NCBI GenBank assembly: GCA_938075305.1
Contig: CALJGV010000019.1
Coordinates: forward strand, 49,651 to 113,650
DNA from: an uncultured bacterium
GTDB lineage: Bacteria; Planctomycetota; UBA1135; GCA-002686595
DNA length: 64,000 bases
Direction: 5' to 3'
How positions within the stretch are numbered: the first letter of the stretch is position 1; each line of letters opens with the position of its first letter. This document shows positions 29,166 to 38,800 of the stretch, in pieces. The translations under genes and the position numbers were made by a program. The notes under the pieces are model-generated. The model saw only the letters and a program-made list of their open reading frames with translations. It was not told the DNA's origin and did no database searches.

Positions 29166-31700
29166 TCACTGGTTGGCGCGGAGCAGGAACTCCTCGTACT
29201 TGCGGAAGCGAGCGAGGCGCTTGACGTGCCCGCCGAGCCCGTGCCCGCCGCTGGGGTCCACGAAGAGCTCCACGAGGGTCTCCTTGCCCGCGTCCAAGAG
29301 CTCAGCGTACACCCGCACCGTGTCCTGGTAGAGGACGTTGGAGTCCTCCATGCCGTGGACCAGCAGGAGCTTGCTCTGGAGGTTCTTGGCGAGGGGGAGC
29401 AGGGAGAATGCCTTGAGGTCCGTCTCGCCCTCGCGGCTGTTGCCGATGGTGCCCGTGGAGTACCAGGAGTTGTAGTTCTCCCACTCGGTGGGCCCAGCGC
29501 CAGCGATGCCGCAGCGGAAGACCTCGGGCTCGGTGTAGAGGCACATCTGGGTCTGGAAGCCGCCGAAGCTCCACCCGTGGATGGCGACGCGATCGGGGTC
29601 CACGCCGTGGTGCTCGACGAGGAAACGCACGCCGTCGGTCAGGTCCTCGACCTGGGGGACGCCGACCTGCTCGAAGTTCGCCTTCTCGAACAGGGCGCCA
29701 TAGCCCGACATCCCGCGCGGGTCGATGGTGCAGGTGACCCAGCCGTGTTGCTCCGCCATGTACCTGGCAAAGAAGTAGCCGTCGGAGCCGAAGTTGCCCT
29801 CGGTGACCTGCTTCCGCGTGCCCAGGGGGCCGCCGTACACATAGATGAGGAGGGGCCGCTTCTCGTCCGCCTCGCGCTCGGGCTCGAACATGAGCCCGCG
29901 GATCCCCTGACCGTGGCGGTTCTCGAACTCGAAGAACTCGGGCGTGACCGAGGTCAGCTCGCGGGTCGAGGCGGGGTGAGAGTCGGTCAGTGCGGCCTCG
30001 TCTTCGCCAGCCACGTCCACGTGGACGAGCTCACGGGGAGACCCGAAGGCCGAGAAGGTGGCGAGGACGTGCTGGCCGTCGGGGCTCACCGCCGCACCGG
30101 CGTACTGCCCGCGGCGCCCGGTGAGGCGCGTCATCTCGGCGGTGTCCAGGTCCACGCGGTAGACGTCCTGGCAGGCGGAGTCCTCGCGGGTCGCGGCCAC
30201 CCACGCGCACGAGCGGTCCTTCGGGGCGCCGATCGGGTAGACCTCGAAGCGGCCTCGGGTCACGGGCTCGAGGGTCTCGTAGACCGGGTCGAGCACGTGC
30301 AGGTGTCGGAAGCCGGTCTGCTCGGTGATCAGCATGACCCGCCGGCTGTCCGCGAGGTACCGGGGCTCGATCATGCGCGGGGTGTTCGGTCCGCCCGTGT
30401 GCAGGAAGCGCTGGATGACCCGCGCGGGCCGGTCGCTCGCCGGCTCCTCCTGGCCCTCGCTAGCGGTCTCCGCTCCGTCCGAGCCGTCCGCTGGCGCCTC
30501 GGCGACGGCCTCAAGCACGTGCACCTCCTCGCTGGCCTGGTCGAAGGCGGCGAAGACCACGCGGCTCGAGTCCGGCGCCCAGTCGGGCACCCGCAGGACG
30601 TCCCGGGGGCCTGAGGTCTCCCGCTCGTGCACCTTCACCAGCGCACCGTCCTCGCGGTCCGGGGCGGGGAGCTCGTGCAGGAACACCGCCGTGGTGCGCT
30701 TGCTGATGGGGTCGTCGGAGACGGTCCGCGGGACCGTGCGGACCTTCATGAAGCGGTCGTTGTAGGTGGCGATGTCCACCGTGCGGCCGCCGCTCCGGTT
30801 CCGGGCGCCGTTGGATGCCACGAAGGCCACCCGCTTGCCATCGGGGCTGATCTTGTACTCCCGCATGGTCATGCCGCCGGGGAGCTCAGGGTCCAGCTGG
30901 TCCACGAAGTGATCGCCGAACCGGACCCGGACGAGCGCGTCCCCCAGGAGCGCTGTGTAGCCGCCGCCGTCCGGCAGGTACTGGACGGACCGCTCGGACT
31001 GACGGGTCTTGGTCAGGCGGACCGGGCGGTCCTCTCCGATGATCCAGCGGTAGATGTCGCCGCCCGAGCTCATCAGGAACTCATCCGCCTCGGGGGCCCA
31101 GGTGAACGAGGAGATTCCGCGGTAGCGCGGCGCCTTCTTCTCGTCGGCGTCGGCGTCGTCGACGGTGTCCATCAGCTGGCGGTCATCGTCGGAGCGCTCA
31201 TCCGCGCCGCCCTCTCCTCGCGCTTGCCCGCTCCGCGCGAGGTCCTGGAGGTCGGACCAGCTCCCGCCACCGAAGCGGTCATCGTCCGCGCTGGAGGGCT
31301 CCTCCTTGGAGCTCTCGTCGGCCTTCGGCCCGGCCTTCTTCGCGCGCTTGATCCGGTCCTCGCCGACCTCCTGGGTGCTCGCCTGGAACGGGGCCATGAC
31401 CGACACGGACGTCAGGCGACGGGCCTCCCCGGTCTCGAGGGTGACGAGCCACAGGTCGCTCCCGTGGCGCCGCTCCGAATAGGGGCGGTAGAGGTACGCC
31501 GCGTAGCGCCCGCTGGCGGAGAAGGCGGGGGAGCTCGCGGAGGGGCCGAACAGCCCGTCCTCGTCGAAGATCGTCTCCAGGTCGAACTTGACCTCGTCCG
31601 TCGTGGTGGCGTCCGCGGCGTCCTGCAGGGGGAGGCCGCTGGCCTTGGGGGCGAGCGCGACGAGGGGGAGGGAGAGGCAGAGGGCGAGGAGTTGCGTCAT
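29166..31700 (-). CDS. Secreted S9-family prolyl oligopeptidase / DPP IV-like peptidase
   Basis: An 844-aa serine peptidase. It has a signal peptide (LLALCLSLPLVALAP), then a seven-bladed beta-propeller (about residues 40-580) and an alpha/beta-hydrolase domain (about 600-844). The nucleophile is Ser711 in IHGWSFGGFQTQ, with Asp in LLVHGMEDSNV and His in SGGHGLGGH. An insert at about residues 110-185, charged and acidic with Lys- and Asp-rich segments (EDRIKRAKKAGPKADESS), is unusual for the propeller and may be a surface loop. The enzyme probably removes dipeptides or acts on oligopeptides in the periplasm. The exported protein that follows may be its cargo or a chance neighbour. Confidence 0.9.
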   Translation of the reverse strand: MTQLLALCLSLPLVALAPKASGLPLQDAADATTTDEVKFDLETIFDEDGLFGPSASSPAFSASGRYAAYLYRPYSERRHGSDLWLVTLETGEARRLTSVSVMAPFQASTQEVGEDRIKRAKKAGPKADESSKEEPSSADDDRFGGGSWSDLQDLARSGQARGEGGADERSDDDRQLMDTVDDADADEKKAPRYRGISSFTWAPEADEFLMSSGGDIYRWIIGEDRPVRLTKTRQSERSVQYLPDGGGYTALLGDALVRVRFGDHFVDQLDPELPGGMTMREYKISPDGKRVAFVASNGARNRSGGRTVDIATYNDRFMKVRTVPRTVSDDPISKRTTAVFLHELPAPDREDGALVKVHERETSGPRDVLRVPDWAPDSSRVVFAAFDQASEEVHVLEAVAEAPADGSDGAETASEGQEEPASDRPARVIQRFLHTGGPNTPRMIEPRYLADSRRVMLITEQTGFRHLHVLDPVYETLEPVTRGRFEVYPIGAPKDRSCAWVAATREDSACQDVYRVDLDTAEMTRLTGRRGQYAGAAVSPDGQHVLATFSAFGSPRELVHVDVAGEDEAALTDSHPASTRELTSVTPEFFEFENRHGQGIRGLMFEPEREADEKRPLLIYVYGGPLGTRKQVTEGNFGSDGYFFARYMAEQHGWVTCTIDPRGMSGYGALFEKANFEQVGVPQVEDLTDGVRFLVEHHGVDPDRVAIHGWSFGGFQTQMCLYTEPEVFRCGIAGAGPTEWENYNSWYSTGTIGNSREGETDLKAFSLLPLAKNLQSKLLLVHGMEDSNVLYQDTVRVYAELLDAGKETLVELFVDPSGGHGLGGHVKRLARFRKYEEFLLRANQ

Positions 31701-31809
31701 GGGAGAGGGCCGCTGCGGGCTACAGGCTCCGCGTCGCGACCCTCCGATGCTAAGTGGCCCCCTGCGATCCGACGAGGTGTGGGGACCCCATGCTGGGGTA
31801 AGAGGTGAA

Positions 31810-33135
31810 TCAGATGAGCGACGTGACCAGTTCCGGGAAGATGATCACCAGAACGAGCCCCAGGGCCTGGATGCCAATGAAGGGCAGGACCCCGCGGTAG
31901 ATGTCGCCCGTGCGGACCTCGGGGGGGGCGACGCCGCGCAGGTAGAAGAGGGCGAACCCGAAGGGCGGCGTCAGGAACGACGTCTGCAGGTTCATTGCGA
32001 TCATCACGCCGAACCAGATCATGGCGTCCCCCTCGATCCCCAGGCTCGCGGCCGCGGGCACGATGAGGGGCAGCACGATGAAGGCGATCTCGAAGAAGTC
32101 GATGAAGAAGCCGAGGCCGAAGACCACGAGGTTCGCCACCACCAGCAGGCCGATCTTCCCGCCGGGCAAGCCGGTGAGCATGTCCTCGATCCACACGTCG
32201 CCGTAGACCCCGCGGAAGACCAGGGTGAAGGCGGTCGAACCGATGAGCAGGAAGATCACCATGGTGGTGAGCTTCGCCGTCTCCTCGACGCTCTCCCTCA
32301 GCTTCGCGAAGGAGATCCGTCGCCGGGACGCGGCCAGGGCGAGCGCGCCAAGGGCCCCCAGGGCGCCGGCCTTGGTGGGGGTGGCGACGCCGAGGAAGAT
32401 GCTCCCCAGGACGATCAGGATGAGGGCCAGGGGGGGGATGAGCACCTTGAGCACGAGCACGAGCAGCGCGACGCCCGTCACGTTGCGCTCCTCGGGGGGC
32501 AGGGCGGGTGCGCGGCTCGGGTGCCGCCAGGCGACCACCGCCACGTAGACGGCGTAGAAGCCGGCCAGCATGAGCCCGGGGACGAAGGCGCCCCGGAAGA
32601 GCTTGCCGGCGCTCACCTCCAGCTGGTCCCCCAGGACGATCAGCACGATGCTCGGCGGGATGAGCTGGCCGAGGGTGCCTGCGGCGCAGATCGTGCCCGT
32701 GGCCAACTCCTTGCTGTAGCCATAGCGCAGCATCACGGGGAGGGAGATCATCCCCATGGCGACGACCGAGGCGCCGACCACCCCGGTGGCAGCCGCGAGG
32801 AGGGCGCCGACGAATACCACCGCCAGGGCGAGGCCGCCGCGCCGGGCCCCGAAGAGCATGCCGATGGAGTGAAGCAGGTCCTCGGCCAGGCGGGAGCGCT
32901 GGAGGATCGTCCCCATGAGCACGAAGAAGGGCACCGCGAGGAGCACCTGGTTCTCCATGATCCCGAACACTCGCTCGGGGAAGTTGGCGAGGTAGATCCA
33001 GTCGAAGAACCCAAGCGCGATGCCGATGGCACCGAAGATCAGCGCGGCACCGCCCAGGGTGAAGGCCACCGGGAAGCCTGCGAAGATCAGCGCCATGACG
33101 ACGCCGAACATCAGGGGGCCGAGCCAGTCGTTCAC
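31810..33135 (-). CDS. dctM: TRAP transporter large permease (DctM family)
   Basis: Inner-membrane permease, 441 aa, with about twelve hydrophobic segments. I start it at GTG 33135, which overlaps the stop of the small-subunit gene by four bases (GTGA). The much longer open frame to 33483 reads the small-subunit gene out of phase. Typical stretches are FGVVMALIFAGFPVAFTLGGAALIFG, GTLGQLIPPSIVLIVLG, PTKAGALGALGALAL and LTPPFGFALFYLRGVAPPEV. It should carry an organic acid with sodium, using the lone DctP at 25967, as no other receptor is in view. It ends about 109 bp before the S9 peptidase gene begins. Confidence 0.93.
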   Translation of the reverse strand: MNDWLGPLMFGVVMALIFAGFPVAFTLGGAALIFGAIGIALGFFDWIYLANFPERVFGIMENQVLLAVPFFVLMGTILQRSRLAEDLLHSIGMLFGARRGGLALAVVFVGALLAAATGVVGASVVAMGMISLPVMLRYGYSKELATGTICAAGTLGQLIPPSIVLIVLGDQLEVSAGKLFRGAFVPGLMLAGFYAVYVAVVAWRHPSRAPALPPEERNVTGVALLVLVLKVLIPPLALILIVLGSIFLGVATPTKAGALGALGALALAASRRRISFAKLRESVEETAKLTTMVIFLLIGSTAFTLVFRGVYGDVWIEDMLTGLPGGKIGLLVVANLVVFGLGFFIDFFEIAFIVLPLIVPAAASLGIEGDAMIWFGVMIAMNLQTSFLTPPFGFALFYLRGVAPPEVRTGDIYRGVLPFIGIQALGLVLVIIFPELVTSLI

Positions 33136-33653
33136 GCCGCCCCCCCTCGCCGGAGCTCTCCGGCGGCGCGCAGGGTGTTCGCGAGGCCCTGCAGCGCGAG
33201 GAGGAGGAAGGCCACCGGGAGGACCGCCTTGATCGGCCACCTGGGGAGGCCGCCGGGGTCGGGCGAAACCTCGCCGATGCGCAGGGATTCCGCGGCGGCG
33301 GGGAAGCTGACGATCAGCGCGTAGATACAGAACGGGAGCAGCAGCAACGCGCCGCCCAGGAGGTCCGTCCAGGCCTTGCCTCGGGGCCCGAGGCGGCCGT
33401 AGGTCACGTCCACGCGCACGTGAGCGTTCTCCCGAAGCGCCCACGGGGCGGCGAGCAGGAAGAGGACGCTGAACAGGTACCACTGCAGCTCATCGAGGGC
33501 CACGGAAGCGAGGCGCCGGCCGGCCAGGGGCTCGAGGTAGCTCGCAAGCGCGTTCAAGGCGCCGATCAGCGCCATCAGGAGCACGGACCAGGCTGCGATA
33601 CGCCCCACGAGGGTGTTGAGGCGGTCGATCCCGTCGATGAACTTCACCCGCAC
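33132..33653 (-). CDS. dctQ: TRAP transporter small permease (DctQ family)
   Basis: Small subunit of the TRAP permease, 173 aa, with four membrane segments (for example WSVLLMALIGALNALASYL and GKAWTDLLGGALLLLPFCIYALIVSF). The conserved ELQWYLFSVLFLLAAPWALRENAHVRVDV is the recognised DctQ motif. It begins at ATG 33653 and overlaps dctM by four bases (GTGA). The tamA gene ends about 75 bp upstream on the same strand. Confidence 0.92.
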   Translation of the reverse strand: MRVKFIDGIDRLNTLVGRIAAWSVLLMALIGALNALASYLEPLAGRRLASVALDELQWYLFSVLFLLAAPWALRENAHVRVDVTYGRLGPRGKAWTDLLGGALLLLPFCIYALIVSFPAAAESLRIGEVSPDPGGLPRWPIKAVLPVAFLLLALQGLANTLRAAGELRRGGAA

Positions 33654-33727
33654 AGCCTACGGCGCACGCGGGCTCGACCCCAAGCCGCCTCCCCCCTGAG
33701 CGCCGACTGCGCCGCGGGGGCGCCCGG

Positions 33728-35809
33728 TCAGAACGGCATGCCGATGCTGAAGTGGATCACCCAGTCGTCCTCGCCCGGGCGCGGGTCGGGGTTGACTGCG
33801 CCGTCGAGGCGGAGGGGGCCGATGGGGAGGAGGTAACGCAGCCCGACCCCGATCCCGAGGCGGACGTCGTCCACGTCGAAGAAGTCCGCGGCCTGACGCT
33901 CCACGAAGCCCGCGTCCACGAAGGCCGCCGACTGGAGGGCGCCGACCATCTCGTAGCGCAGCTCGATGCTGGCCGTGGAGAACACCTCGCCGCCGAGGGG
34001 CTCTCCGTTCACGTCCTTCGGTCCGAGCTCGCTCTCCTGGAAGGACCGGACGGAGTTCCCTCCGCCCGCGAAGAAGCGCTCCTGGATGGGGATGGCCTCC
34101 TCGTCGTAGGCGGGCGCGATCAGGCCCGCGCGGAGGTTCAGGCCGAGCACGGTGTCCGGGTTGAGGCGTCGGAACCAGGAGCTGGAGAGCTTGCCGCGGA
34201 AGAACTCGAGCTCGGAGCCCAGCCCCTCGGCCGCGAGCTCCACCGAGGCGTTCACGAACAGCCCGCGCGTGGGGGCGAAGAGGGCGTCCCGGTCGTCGAA
34301 GCGCTGGGAGAGCGTCAGGCCCGCCACGTTGACGATGTTCTGGGCGTCCGCCACGTCGTCGTCCACGACCTTGACGTCCTTGGCCTCGGAACGCCCGAAC
34401 TGGTAGCCGAAGGTCGTGGCCATGACGCCGCTCCACTCCTTCGTGACGTAGGCCCCGATGCCGCGGTTCTCCCTCAGGAAGGAGGGCTCCTGTCGGCGCT
34501 CGAAGTCCAGCTGGATGTCGCCGATGACCTGCTCGTTCAGGAACCACGGGTCGGAGAGACGCACGCTCGCTCGGAAGGCCCGGACGGCCAGCATCACCTC
34601 GGCGGAGCCGTCGATGCCGGACCGAAAGAGGTTCCGATCCCGCGCGCCGACCGTGCCGCGGAAGAGCTCGTAGCTCCCGAAGCCCGGCTCGAAGTACACC
34701 TCGAGGGACTCCTGCTCCACGAGCTGTACCACGAGCGTCCTCTCGTTGCCGTCCCCCTCGACCCGCGAGCGCACCTCCGAGAAGAGGCCCGTGCGATACA
34801 GGGCGCGGACGCTCGCGCGCACGTCCCGCGTGCTGAACTCGTCCCCGGGCCGCAGCTGCAGCCGCGAGCGGAGGAAGCTCTCCCTGGTCCGCCCGTCGCT
34901 CTCGAACCGGACCTCGCGGATGGTCACGTGGGGGCCGGGCTCCACGGAGATCTCCATCTGGACGAGGTGGGACTCGGCGTCCACGTCGGCCTCAACGCGG
35001 ACCTCGGCGTCGAGGTAGCCGTGGCTGGCGAGGGCGTCCAGCACGCTGCTCCTGACGCGCCCGGGGATCCGAGGTTCGTAGGGCAGGTCCTCGTCGGGGC
35101 GGAGGGGGGTGATGTCTCGCTGGGCCTCCCGGATGGCCGCGAGCACCTCCGGCTCGAGGGTCTCCTCGCCGAGAATCTCTGCGGGCTCCAGTCGATAGCG
35201 AGGACCCGCGTTCACGTTCAGCTGCACGATGACGGCGCCGCCCTCCTCCCGGGGGCCCGGGTCGTTCACGCTGGCGGTGGCGTCGAGGTGACCGAGGGCC
35301 ACCAGGTCGACCACCACGCGCCGGGGGCTCCGCTCGACGCGCCGCTTCACGTAGAGCACGTCACCGCGGCCGAACAGGCCGGTGCGGGGGCCGCTGACGT
35401 ACCGCGCCAGGTCCTCTCCGCTCAGGGGGCAGGCTGGGTCGGCGGTGACGTCGACCGGCCCGAGGGTCGAGCGCGCGCCCGCGCTCACCAGGAGCCGCGC
35501 CGAGGCGCCGTCCACCTCGTAGGCGACCTCGGCCGCTGCGTAGCCGCGCTCGGCCAAGAGCAGCTGGAGCTCGTACGCCGCGTCGTCGATGTAGACGGCC
35601 CGGCCGGCGGTCTTGAAGCGCTCCACGTAGGGAGCGGCGACCTCCTCGAGGTCGCCCAGGAGGCCTTCGGGGGCGCCTACGATGGGCACCTCGGACGGTC
35701 CGAGGGGCGGCTCGAGCAGGGCGGCACCCAGCACCGCAGGCGCGCCCGCCAGCAGGAGGAGGGCGCGGCCAGTGGTCCGGACGAGGCGGTGTGCGAGGGG
35801 GGAGAGCAC
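33728..35809 (-). CDS. tamA: TamA-like outer-membrane assembly protein (BamA superfamily)
   Basis: Outer-membrane beta-barrel protein of the Omp85/TamA family, 693 aa, starting at GTG. A signal peptide is followed by about three POTRA domains (residues 45-320; GPHVTIREVRFESDGRTRES and LRPGDEFSTRDVRASVRALYRTG are typical). The 16-strand barrel covers about 350-693, with YEMVGALQSAAFVDAGFV, and ends in a C-terminal phenylalanine (SIGMPF) as expected for barrel insertion. It lies four bases after tamB, so both are one transcript. The pair inserts large beta-barrel or surface proteins and moves lipids between membranes. Confidence 0.9.
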   Translation of the reverse strand: MLSPLAHRLVRTTGRALLLLAGAPAVLGAALLEPPLGPSEVPIVGAPEGLLGDLEEVAAPYVERFKTAGRAVYIDDAAYELQLLLAERGYAAAEVAYEVDGASARLLVSAGARSTLGPVDVTADPACPLSGEDLARYVSGPRTGLFGRGDVLYVKRRVERSPRRVVVDLVALGHLDATASVNDPGPREEGGAVIVQLNVNAGPRYRLEPAEILGEETLEPEVLAAIREAQRDITPLRPDEDLPYEPRIPGRVRSSVLDALASHGYLDAEVRVEADVDAESHLVQMEISVEPGPHVTIREVRFESDGRTRESFLRSRLQLRPGDEFSTRDVRASVRALYRTGLFSEVRSRVEGDGNERTLVVQLVEQESLEVYFEPGFGSYELFRGTVGARDRNLFRSGIDGSAEVMLAVRAFRASVRLSDPWFLNEQVIGDIQLDFERRQEPSFLRENRGIGAYVTKEWSGVMATTFGYQFGRSEAKDVKVVDDDVADAQNIVNVAGLTLSQRFDDRDALFAPTRGLFVNASVELAAEGLGSELEFFRGKLSSSWFRRLNPDTVLGLNLRAGLIAPAYDEEAIPIQERFFAGGGNSVRSFQESELGPKDVNGEPLGGEVFSTASIELRYEMVGALQSAAFVDAGFVERQAADFFDVDDVRLGIGVGLRYLLPIGPLRLDGAVNPDPRPGEDDWVIHFSIGMPF

Positions 35810-35813
35810 GGCG

Positions 35814-38800
35814 CTACTTGAGCCTCAAGACCAGGCGAAGGCCGACGTTGTAGTCCTCGAAGGAGTCGCGCTCCATGACCAGGTACACCGCGTCGCGTTC
35901 CCGGGCGAGGCCCTCGCGTAGCCGGTAGGTGGCCTGCACCGTGAGCACCCCGGAGCGCGACACGTCGCGGCCGGAGACCACCTCGAGGCGATCCACGAAG
36001 GACTCCCTGTCGCTGTCGTCGAAGCCGCCGGAGTCGAACCAGCCTTGGACCAGGTCGCGGGCCACGTAGAGGGCGACGGTCTGCCCCGCGGCCCTGGCCC
36101 CCCGTGCGGTCCCCGGCGGCCGGCCGGAGAGCACCAGCATCACGAGGTCGTCCGGAACCAGCGGGGGGTAGGAGCTGAAGTCGACCACCGCCTGGTCGTA
36201 GTCGCCCGAGATCTCCACGGTCACGTCGTAGCCCGCCAGCCGGGTGGTGCCGATCAGCTCCAGCTCCGGGATGTCGGGGTCGGCGGGATCGAAGCGAATG
36301 AGGCCCGTGGGGAAACGCAGGGTCCCCGCGGGGAGCGCCACCTCCAGGGGATCGACGAAGAGCTGGCCGGAGGGGATGGGATGGGAGAGGTCCCCGGAGA
36401 GGGAGAGGTCGGCGCGGACCCGGCCGCGGGTGAGGCGGCCCTCGATCTTCATGGGGTCCGCCGTGGTCACGCGGACGTCGAGCTCCACGGAATCTGGGCC
36501 CAGGGAGGGAAGCCGCAGCCCGCGGCGGACGGCCTCGGGGGTCCGGCTCCCACCGCTGGCGAGGATGTTCTGGAACTCCAGGGGAGAGCGGAGGCGACCG
36601 CCCACGAGCGCCACCTCGCCCGAGAGCCGCAGCGCGCCCGGCGTTCCCGCGAGGCCGAGATCGATGTTGGAGCGCACCACCGCGTCCTCGGATCGGTAGA
36701 GCAGGACCTCCTCGCCCGAGAGGTGCACGTCCAGGGTCGGCGCCGGCGTGGAGAGGTCCACGGCCCCCGTGAGCCGCACCGGCGCGGCGCCCGCCGAGAA
36801 GGAGGCGCGCTCGATCACGACCCGGGCAGGGGTGGCGGCGAGGACGAACTCGAGGTCCTCGATGGCCGGGACGTCACGGACGCGGAGGGCGCCGCCGGCG
36901 AGGGTCAGCCGCCCGTCAAGGGTGGGCGAGCGGAGGGGCCCCCTTGCCGCGCCCGCGAACGTCAGCGTGCCGCCGGCCTCGCGGATCTCGGGCGAGAGAT
37001 CGGCGATCCACCCGAGCTCCTCGCAGGCGAAGCGCCCCGAGGCGTCGAGGGGAGCGTCCAGCCAGGCCCCTGGGTTCTCGAGCAACTCGATCACGTCGAG
37101 GAGCCGGTCGATCCGAACCTCGCCGTCGGCGACGCCGAGGTCCCCCAATGCCAGCGCGGACGGGCGCAGGGTCACGCCGTCGTCGATCACCACGGCGATC
37201 TCCCCCGAGACTGGATCCTCGAGACCGGGCAGGGGGGCGCCGTCGGCGTCGACGTACCTGACGTTGAGGAGGACGGCCTTGCCCGCGCCGGTCAGCGCAC
37301 GCCAGGTGCCCGAGAGGGCGAGGTCCGCGGCGATGGCGCCGGAGATCCGGCGGGCGGCCTCCGCGAGGTCCTCGGGGATGGCGGCGCCCAGGAGGTCTCC
37401 GCGGAGCGCGTCTGCGTCCACGCGCAGCCGCGCTTCCAGTCGGACGGGCCCGTCACCGAGGGGCCCGCCGCCGGCGTCCCCGAGGTCGACGGGCGCGCCT
37501 CCGCTCAGGTCGAGGGTCACGTGCGGCAGGCTCGCGGTGACCTCCTTCAGCTCAAGCACGCCCCCCTCCCAGGTGGCGTCGATGCGAGCCGCCACGGGCT
37601 CCTCAACCCCCGCGATCCGTGCGCCGCTGAGGGTGGCGTTGACCTCAGCTCGCAGGGGAGAGCGCTGGAAGAAGACCTCGCCGTCGAGGGCGCCCACCCG
37701 GCCGCTCCCTTCGAGCATCCCGTCGAGGGCGGCATCCACCTGGAAGCCCTCCGCGGTGGCACCCACCCGAACCCCGTGCGGTCCGCCGGTCTGGGCCCAG
37801 ACCGTGAGGGCCCCGAGGGGGCCCTCGAGCCGCACGTCCTCGACCTGCACGCCGCCCCCCTCGAAGCGCACGGTGGTCGGACCGGCAAGGTCCATGTGGG
37901 CCGCCCCCCGGCTCAGGGACAGGGTGCGCACCTCGACCGCCAGCTCCTCGCCATCGAGGGGAAGCTGGACCGTTCCGCCCGCCACGAGCTCACCGTGGTC
38001 GGTGGTGGCGTTGAGCCGAGTGACGTCTAGGTTGCCCCCCTTGAAGGTCCCCTCGACCGCGACCGAGCCGACGCTCTCCCCGTCGATCGAGAGCCGCGCC
38101 GCGTTCGCCCGGATGGCGCCCGCAGGGGCTTCGATCGGACCCGAGAGCCGGAGGTCGATCTCGAGCTGGCCGATGAAGTCCGCCCCGGGCAGGAAGACCT
38201 CGGGGTCCTCCATCCGCACCGAGAGGCTCACGTCGTCCAGGGTGCGGGACCTGAGCTCCAGGTCGCCGCGGCCCTCAATGGAGACCCGCCCGGGGTCGGT
38301 CGCGCGAAGGGCCGTGACCTCCAGGCGCTCGTCGCTGGCGAGCAGCTCCACCTCCACGGCGCCGAGCCGAACCCCGGCGACGACGATGTCCTCGCCCGTG
38401 AGCTTCAGCGCTCCGGTGGCGATCTGCCCGGGCGAGGGGCTCAGCGCCGCCGTGCCGCGCACGGCCCCGAAGAAGGAGGGGGCCGGAGTCTGGGGTCCAT
38501 CCATCGCCTCCCCGCGCACCGCCCGCAGGGTGGCCTCGAGCTCGTCGAGGCGGGGGAGGTCGAGGCGAACGAGCCCGCCGATGGTCAGCCCCTCAGGCCC
38601 GCCCAGGGCCAAGACGACGTCCTCGAGGCTGACCCGGTTCGCGCCCACCTGGATCCTGCCGTCGCTCAGAGAGAGGTCGCTGCCGCGAAGCTCTCCGGCG
38701 AGGCGATCCGCCGATAGCTCCAGGTCCTGGACGCGGCCCTCGAGGAGGTCACCCTCGAACCGGAGGGCGTCCGCGTCCAGGCGGAGGCTGGATCGGACGG

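Noticed and set aside
31588..33324. Long plus-strand open frame opposite the TRAP permease
   Set aside because: A high-GC shadow rich in Glu, Asp, Gly and His, with no domain. The minus strand encodes clear DctQ/DctM proteins.
33135..33483. Upstream extension of the dctM open frame
   Set aside because: It reads dctQ out of phase and contains no permease-like sequence. GTG 33135 overlaps the dctQ stop in a usual GTGA arrangement.
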